A stretch of DNA of 64,000 nucleotides, taken from the NCBI GenBank assembly GCA_045593905.1, contig JAZNXL010000024.1, forward strand, positions 1 to 64,000. The letters are read 5' to 3'. The DNA is from RGIG9041 sp045593905. Lineage in GTDB: Bacteria > Bacillota > Clostridia > Oscillospirales > QAKW01. Made by a program: the position numbers and the translations under genes. Shown one piece after another: positions 59,870 to 64,000 of the stretch (position 1 is the first letter of the stretch; every line of letters starts with the position of its first letter). The notes below the pieces were generated by a model. That model did not search any database and was not told where the DNA came from. It worked only from the letters and a program-made list of their open reading frames with translations.

Positions 59870-61897
59870 ATGAAAAAATGTATTGCATGTGGCAACAAGC
59901 TAAAAAAAAGCAGTGAATTTTGTAGCAAGTGCGGTGCACAGGTTTTACAAGAGGATACGTTACAAAACGATACTTCAAACTTGACGGAACAAACAGAACA
60001 AACAGTAACTGTTCTGAAAAAAGGTGGCTTTATAAATTTTTTAAAAAAGCATATTTTCATTATTTTAGGTGCTGTTGTTGCAATTGCCGCAATAACAACT
60101 ACTTTGGTTTTGCTTATTCCTAAACTAACTTCAGTAGTAACTATGGGTAAACCCAAAAGAACAAATCATGTGTTGTATTTTAAAGACAAAGAAATGTTCT
60201 TTTATAATCTTAAAGAAGAACAAGCTCCAATACAGGTTACATCCGATTTTGATAGAGATAATTTAATTGAAAAAGACCAATATGGTTGGTGGATTTCAAG
60301 CGATGAAACATACTTATGTAAAAATGGCACCTTGCTTTTTTATCCGGGACAAATATCGTCTAACGGAGAAGATGAAGTTAAAAATGTAAGTATATATTAT
60401 CGCAATGTTAAAGAGCAGGAATCGGAGCCTGTAAAAATAGATTCTGACATACGCGAGGGTTCCGTAAACGCTTCTGGTACAATTGTTATTTACGTAAAGG
60501 GCAATGAAAGAAATTTATTTCAGTATTTTGTAGAAACTGAAACACGCGAGAAAATTGCAAGCGGGGTTGATTGGTTTGAATATACCGAGGACCACGAAAA
60601 AATATTATATCAAAATTCAGAGGGCGATATTTATTTATTAAACTCCGAAAATAAAAAAGAAAAGATTGTAAGTGAAGCGTCCAGCGTAGAGTATGTAAAT
60701 TTTGATTTTTCTATTATATACTATATTAAAGACAATACACTTTATAAACAAACAGTCGGCGGCGAACGCGAGAAAATTGCTGAAGGAGTGAGCTATGTTA
60801 TTAATGTATACGATTCGGGCGAGATATATTATAGAAAAACCGAAGAAATAACCTTAACCTATATGGATTTGGTTGAAGATGATTTAAAGGATAGCGATGC
60901 TTCAATTACTATGCCTGAAAAACCAACTGCACCAAAGGCGTATGATTATGACACGTGGGATGAATATTATGATGCATGGGATATATATGACTTTGCGTAT
61001 GAAAATTATAAAACCCAACTTGAAAAATACGAAGATAAATTATATCGTGACAGTCTTCGTGAAATTCTTTATGAGTCAACATTAACCTACGATAACGACT
61101 CGTTATATTTTTATAATGGCTCAGAAGAAAAGAAAATTACAGACAACTATGCATACTATGACGGATGGAATTATTCAGAAAAGTCGCCTATTATTACATA
61201 TAATGTATGTGACAGGTCTAATTTGAAGACAGTAAAGTTTAGCGAATTAATAGTTAAGTATGAAAATGACGAGATTGAGAATATAGATGATTTTTCATAT
61301 TTTGATACACTTCATGAAGGTGATTATACATATATAGCAAGTAAGGATAATGTAACTAAAGTTGAAGTTGAAAAAACTGCTAAAGTTTTAATAAATGAAT
61401 CAGGCACCGGCGCATATTACATAGAGCGTCCCGTCGAGGAAAAGAATTACGGAGAATTATATCATGTAGACATTATAGATGGTGCCATAGGTAAACCTAA
61501 GTTATATGACAGTGACGTTTGCTATTATAATATATATTTTATAGATGACAACAGAATTGCATATTATAAAAATGCCAAAGAAAATGATGGCGACCTTTAT
61601 ATTAACAAAGAAGAAATTGACTTTGATGTTTGGAGCTTTCAATATTACGAACATTGTGATACACTTGTTTACTATACTGACTATAATACCGAAAAAGAGT
61701 ACGGTGTATTAAAAATATATAAAGACGGCGAGTCAACAAAAATTTCAGATGACGTGTATGACCATTATATCACAGAAGACGGCACAGTTTTATTCTTGTA
61801 TGATTACAGTACGGAGTATTACAGAGGTGAGCTTGATATGTGGAAAGACGGCGAGAAAACAAAAATAGACGATGATGTAATGGCTATTATAGATTAG
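59870..61897 (+). CDS. Zinc-ribbon membrane protein with large extracellular domain
   Basis: The 675-residue protein starts with a zinc ribbon (CIACGNKLKKSSEFCSKCGA, residues 4-23). A polar linker and one membrane segment at about 64-90 (IFIILGAVVAIAAITTTLVL) follow, then about 580 residues outside that are acidic and rich in Tyr and Asp. This part repeats short strands such as KIASGVDWFEY, KIAEGVSYVIN and TKISDDVYDHY, which suggests a beta-propeller of the DUF5050/TolB-like kind. The function is unknown; a sensor or wall-associated scaffold is possible. It shares its leader type with the SLH protein upstream. No terminator is obvious after it. Confidence 0.75.
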   Translation: MKKCIACGNKLKKSSEFCSKCGAQVLQEDTLQNDTSNLTEQTEQTVTVLKKGGFINFLKKHIFIILGAVVAIAAITTTLVLLIPKLTSVVTMGKPKRTNHVLYFKDKEMFFYNLKEEQAPIQVTSDFDRDNLIEKDQYGWWISSDETYLCKNGTLLFYPGQISSNGEDEVKNVSIYYRNVKEQESEPVKIDSDIREGSVNASGTIVIYVKGNERNLFQYFVETETREKIASGVDWFEYTEDHEKILYQNSEGDIYLLNSENKKEKIVSEASSVEYVNFDFSIIYYIKDNTLYKQTVGGEREKIAEGVSYVINVYDSGEIYYRKTEEITLTYMDLVEDDLKDSDASITMPEKPTAPKAYDYDTWDEYYDAWDIYDFAYENYKTQLEKYEDKLYRDSLREILYESTLTYDNDSLYFYNGSEEKKITDNYAYYDGWNYSEKSPIITYNVCDRSNLKTVKFSELIVKYENDEIENIDDFSYFDTLHEGDYTYIASKDNVTKVEVEKTAKVLINESGTGAYYIERPVEEKNYGELYHVDIIDGAIGKPKLYDSDVCYYNIYFIDDNRIAYYKNAKENDGDLYINKEEIDFDVWSFQYYEHCDTLVYYTDYNTEKEYGVLKIYKDGESTKISDDVYDHYITEDGTVLFLYDYSTEYYRGELDMWKDGEKTKIDDDVMAIID

Positions 61898-61920
61898 CTT
61901 TACAACTGATACGCAAATTT

Positions 61921-61943
61921 GGTATACTTAATTTAAGTATACC
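61921..61943. promoter_or_regulatory. Perfect 23-base palindrome before Arc-like gene
   Basis: GGTATACTTAA, T, TTAAGTATACC: 11-bp perfect arms. A partial third half-site, ATATACTTAA, lies at 61975-61984. It is a likely operator of the ribbon-helix-helix protein encoded 64 bases downstream. Confidence 0.75.
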
Positions 61944-62006
61944 CACAACATTATAGCACAAAACAATCTTAAAATATACTTAAAATAAGATTTTTTTGGA
62001 GATGTT

Positions 62007-62183
62007 ATGAGAAATAAAGCTAATAAGCATTTGGGAATAGAGGTTGACCCCGAGCTGCATAAAAAGTTGCACTTTATTGCAAAGTACGAGGGTCGTTCTG
62101 CAAACGGACAAATTCTTTATCTTATAAGACAGTGTATTCGTGAGTTTGAAGACAAGCACGGAAAAATAGAAGATGAGCAATAA
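62007..62183 (+). CDS. Arc-type ribbon-helix-helix protein, 58 residues
   Basis: The translation MRNKANKHLGIEVDPELHKK continues with LHFIAKYEGRSANGQILYLI and ends EFEDKHGKIEDEQ. It is a complete Arc/MetJ-type ribbon-helix-helix unit: a strand around HLGIEV, a first helix PELHKKLHFIAKYE, the turn GRSANG and a second helix QILYLIRQCIREFE. Similar 55-60-residue proteins are common in Clostridia. GGAGA lies upstream of ATG 62007. It should bind DNA as a dimer, and the palindrome just upstream suggests autoregulation. A terminator follows at once, so it is a one-gene unit; other targets are unknown. Confidence 0.88.
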   Translation: MRNKANKHLGIEVDPELHKKLHFIAKYEGRSANGQILYLIRQCIREFEDKHGKIEDEQ

Positions 62184-62186
62184 ATA

Positions 62187-62220
62187 AAAAATCTCGTAGT
62201 TTTTACTACGAGATTTTTTT
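62187..62220. terminator. Terminator, same sequence as after the GH3 pair
   Basis: AAAAATCTCGTAG, TTTTTA and CTACGAGATTTTTTT. It lies between the Arc-like gene and the convergent FTR-like gene and is identical over about 36 bases to 57083-57118. Confidence 0.9.
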
Positions 62221-62419
62221 AATCTTTTGATTTATAGTAGAGCATACAGTGGCAAAAGCCTTCAAAGTTAGGGTCGGCAATTTGCTCTTTAAACTCTTTG
62301 CAAATACATTTGTATTCTTCGGTTTTTGGCAGTCGGCAGGGACAGTATCCGCCTTTTGCCTTAAGACCGTCTTTTATTCTTTTTACAACTTCTTTATCGG
62401 GGTTAAGTTTTACTGCCAT
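62219..62419 (-). CDS. Ferredoxin-thioredoxin reductase catalytic-chain-like Fe-S protein
   Basis: The 66-residue protein matches the catalytic-chain family of ferredoxin:thioredoxin reductase. Three Cys-x-Cys pairs are in place: YCPCRL, KCICKEF and GFCHC, which hold a [4Fe-4S] cluster and a redox disulfide. It is shorter than the plant/cyanobacterial subunit, which is usual for the stand-alone archaeal and clostridial forms. It probably passes electrons to a thioredoxin-like partner. The CPBP gene lies eight bases upstream, so they are co-transcribed. Confidence 0.88.
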   Translation of the reverse strand: MAVKLNPDKEVVKRIKDGLKAKGGYCPCRLPKTEEYKCICKEFKEQIADPNFEGFCHCMLYYKSKD

Positions 62420-62427
62420 ATGTCACC

Positions 62428-63318
62428 TCATAAAAATTTTCTTATGCATAAAAATATTGAAAGCGCAAAAAACAGCCAAATGTAAAGTGAGCCGAGCGGG
62501 TCGCCGTAGGCGAGTTTTTTAACGTTTGTTTTAAGCCTGTTTTTTGAGCCGAGGTCGTCAATTATACCCTCGGTAAGCTTAAGAGTAACAAACATTATAA
62601 TAAACAGTATGCAAACAAGCGCCACAACAAAAATAATATCGGTTAAAAGATAGGATATGTAATCGCTGTTTGCCGACACGTAAAGCGCGAGCGCGTTGTT
62701 TATGGTGTGGCAAATAATTGCAGGCCACACGCTTTTAAAAAGGTGGGTAAGCACCGCATAAAATACACCCGCAACAAAAAGCGACGGGATAGTGAGCGCA
62801 TTGCTGTGAAACAGCGCAAAAATAACCGACGTCATAATAACCGATATTGAAACGCCGTAACGCGCATATTCTGAAAGCGCAACACCGCGAAGCAAAAGCT
62901 CCTCGCAAATTGCAGGTAAAATTACCGACGTTAAAACAACAACATAGGTCTTATCGCTTGTAAAGTTAACGGTTGATGTGGTTATATTAAAATCAACTGC
63001 GTTTTTTGCAAGCGCAAACACGCCCATATTAATTAGTGCGCAAATAATCGAGGCTGAAGTTCCAAATAAAATTATAAACGGAAGATACTTTATTTTTACG
63101 TAGTTAAGGTTGAGTAAATACTTGGCCTTACTGCGCGATTTTTTTATGTAAACAATAATGGGGATAATAAAAATTACAACATAAATTGCAATTTTTTCGA
63201 GGTTGGTAAGATTTTTTAAAAAAAGCCCCGTGCAAAAATCAAGCGCTGCAAGTAAAAATAAAACTATCAGCAAAAGCAGTGATATTCGGTTTGAAACATA
63301 GCTTTTTTTGGTTGACAT
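62428..63318 (-). CDS. CPBP-family intramembrane glutamic protease
   Basis: The 296-residue protein has eight or so membrane segments. The CPBP (Abi/Rce1-like) motifs are present: EELLLRGVAL with the Glu-Glu pair, FALFHS with the next His, and ICHTINNALALY with the last His and Asn. Bacterial members include factors for bacteriocin self-immunity and surface-protein processing, but most have no known substrate. It overlaps the upstream DJ-1 gene by one base. Confidence 0.9.
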   Translation of the reverse strand: MSTKKSYVSNRISLLLLIVLFLLAALDFCTGLFLKNLTNLEKIAIYVVIFIIPIIVYIKKSRSKAKYLLNLNYVKIKYLPFIILFGTSASIICALINMGVFALAKNAVDFNITTSTVNFTSDKTYVVVLTSVILPAICEELLLRGVALSEYARYGVSISVIMTSVIFALFHSNALTIPSLFVAGVFYAVLTHLFKSVWPAIICHTINNALALYVSANSDYISYLLTDIIFVVALVCILFIIMFVTLKLTEGIIDDLGSKNRLKTNVKKLAYGDPLGSLYIWLFFALSIFLCIRKFL

Positions 63319-63866
63319 TAATAAATAATACTCTCTTTTATCTCAAGCATTTTTTGCTGTCCGAAAAGTGCGTTTATAAGACCTAGCGCAAAGTCGACAG
63401 CAGTGCCTGCGCTTTTTGATGTGATTATATTATCCGATACGCAAACCTTGGTGTCGGGGTTGTTTTTACAGTTGAGTCCTGCCTCCATACCTTTGTAGCA
63501 TACGGCATCGTAATCTTTTAAGTATCCGTTTTTGCCAAGAACCTCGGCGGGAGACGCGCAAATTGCCGCAATCAGCTTTTTGCTTTCGAAATAGTAATCA
63601 ATAATCTTAAATAGCTCTTTGCAGTTTGCAAGGTTTTGATAACCCGGGTAGCCGCCCGGCAAAACAATCATATCGCCGTCACAAAACTTACTGTCAAAAA
63701 TGCTCATATCGGCTTTAACGGGTATTTGGTGTGCGCCTGTAACAGACAAATCGTTTGTGATTGAAACAGTTGCAACGTTTGCGCCTGCACGACGTAACAA
63801 GTCGATTGGAGCAATAGCTTCAACCTCTTCAAAGCCTTCGGCTAAAAACAAATAAACTTTTTTCAT
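63318..63866 (-). CDS. DJ-1/PfpI-family protein (YajL-like)
   Basis: The 182-residue protein has the DJ-1 fold, with the reactive cysteine Cys103 in AAICASPAEV and the partner Glu16 in EGFEEVEA. GGYPGYQNL precedes the helix that holds other pocket residues. It is in the DJ-1/ThiJ subgroup rather than the PfpI protease subgroup, which has a His after the Cys. Members act in protein or glyoxal detoxification; the precise reaction is debated. Its stop and the start of the CPBP gene share a base, and its ATG overlaps the upstream gene by four. Confidence 0.93.
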   Translation of the reverse strand: MKKVYLFLAEGFEEVEAIAPIDLLRRAGANVATVSITNDLSVTGAHQIPVKADMSIFDSKFCDGDMIVLPGGYPGYQNLANCKELFKIIDYYFESKKLIAAICASPAEVLGKNGYLKDYDAVCYKGMEAGLNCKNNPDTKVCVSDNIITSKSAGTAVDFALGLINALFGQQKMLEIKESIIY

Positions 63867-64000
63867 TTTACATACCTTGCCTTAAATTTTTTACCAAGCT
63901 CGGTTGGGTAGTAGCTTTTTTTAGCGCGCGCGAGACCTTCGTCACCTGCATCGTCCTCGCGGTTAATGTAAGGATAGTCTTTGCAATAGGTTTTGGCAAA
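63863..64000 (-). CDS. DUF2156-like protein, C-terminal 45 residues only
   Basis: The frame is open to the right edge of the window and ends in TGA at 63863, overlapping the DJ-1 ATG. The visible tail contains YINREDDAGDEGLARAKKSY followed by YPTELGKKFKARYV. NRE-D-G-GL--AK-SY-P is the closing signature of the DUF2156 (phosphatidylglycerol lysyltransferase C-terminal) acyltransferase fold. Too little is visible to say whether a membrane half is attached. Confidence 0.7.
   Translation of the reverse strand, partial: FAKTYCKDYPYINREDDAGDEGLARAKKSYYPTELGKKFKARYVK

Overview
The window looks like a chromosomal segment of an AT-rich, endospore-forming, anaerobic Gram-positive bacterium, most likely an uncultured gut-type member of Clostridia (Oscillospirales or a relative). 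The signs are the dnaA-dnaN-recF-remB-gyrB-gyrA origin cluster, SpoVT, RemB and YmdB, a LysM-GH18 enzyme and amidase of spore/wall type, AGGAGG-type ribosome binding sites, and a GlpA-type dehydrogenase operon with a DUF1667 partner. Taxonomy is inferred from gene content only.

Layout. 1-6.5 kb, all on +: the end of RNase HI, cysteine desulfurase and Fe-S scaffold, a lipoprotein, YmdB, tRNA-Leu(UAA) and a fused SecDF. 6.7-8.5 kb: divergent wall hydrolases. 8.5-17.1 kb: the origin cluster, with an oriC candidate between dnaA and dnaN that shows no classical DnaA boxes. 17.1-18.0 kb: a small regulator islet between two near-identical terminators. 18.0-21.0 kb: L-rhamnose isomerase and aldolase under a divergent DeoR regulator. 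21-28.9 kb: PEP carboxykinase, RsmA, a lipoprotein, YqhQ, PrmC, MATE pump and a PlsC-like protein. 28.9-32.6 kb: an uncharacterised barrel enzyme, a DMT permease and a PocR-AraC regulator. 32.6-39.8 kb: SpoVT, then accessory-looking genes (RHH-type protein, GntP permease, GtrA, MarR, sialidase-fold protein, GH2), with a duplicated promoter cassette before the last two. 39.8-49.9 kb: two DeoR regulators, GpsA, DMT permease, Gfo/Idh oxidoreductase, AraC, the GlpA/FAD-oxidoreductase/DUF1667 operon and a HAD phosphatase. 50-57.1 kb: an anchored surface protein, an AraC regulator and tandem GH3 glucosidases. 57.1-64 kb: two cell-surface genes, each behind a copy of the same long structured leader, then an Arc-like repressor, an FTR-like Fe-S protein, a CPBP protease, a DJ-1 protein and the end of a DUF2156 gene.

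How it works together: housekeeping genes around the origin are interleaved with compact sugar-use modules. Each module has a regulator read away from its enzymes across a short region, often with a visible inverted repeat. Carbon from rhamnose, beta-glucosides and other glycosides would enter glycolysis through DHAP and glycerol-3-phosphate.

The two observations most worth following are (1) the pair of about 240-nt leaders at 57254-57493 and 59627-59869, conserved as RNA structure but not as protein and ending in a terminator hairpin just before the RBS; and (2) the dnaA-dnaN gap, where four copies of a motif near TTATAAACA precede a DnaA-trio-like CTA repeat while DnaA carries K-N-H-S in place of the usual R-D-H-T in its DNA-reading helix.
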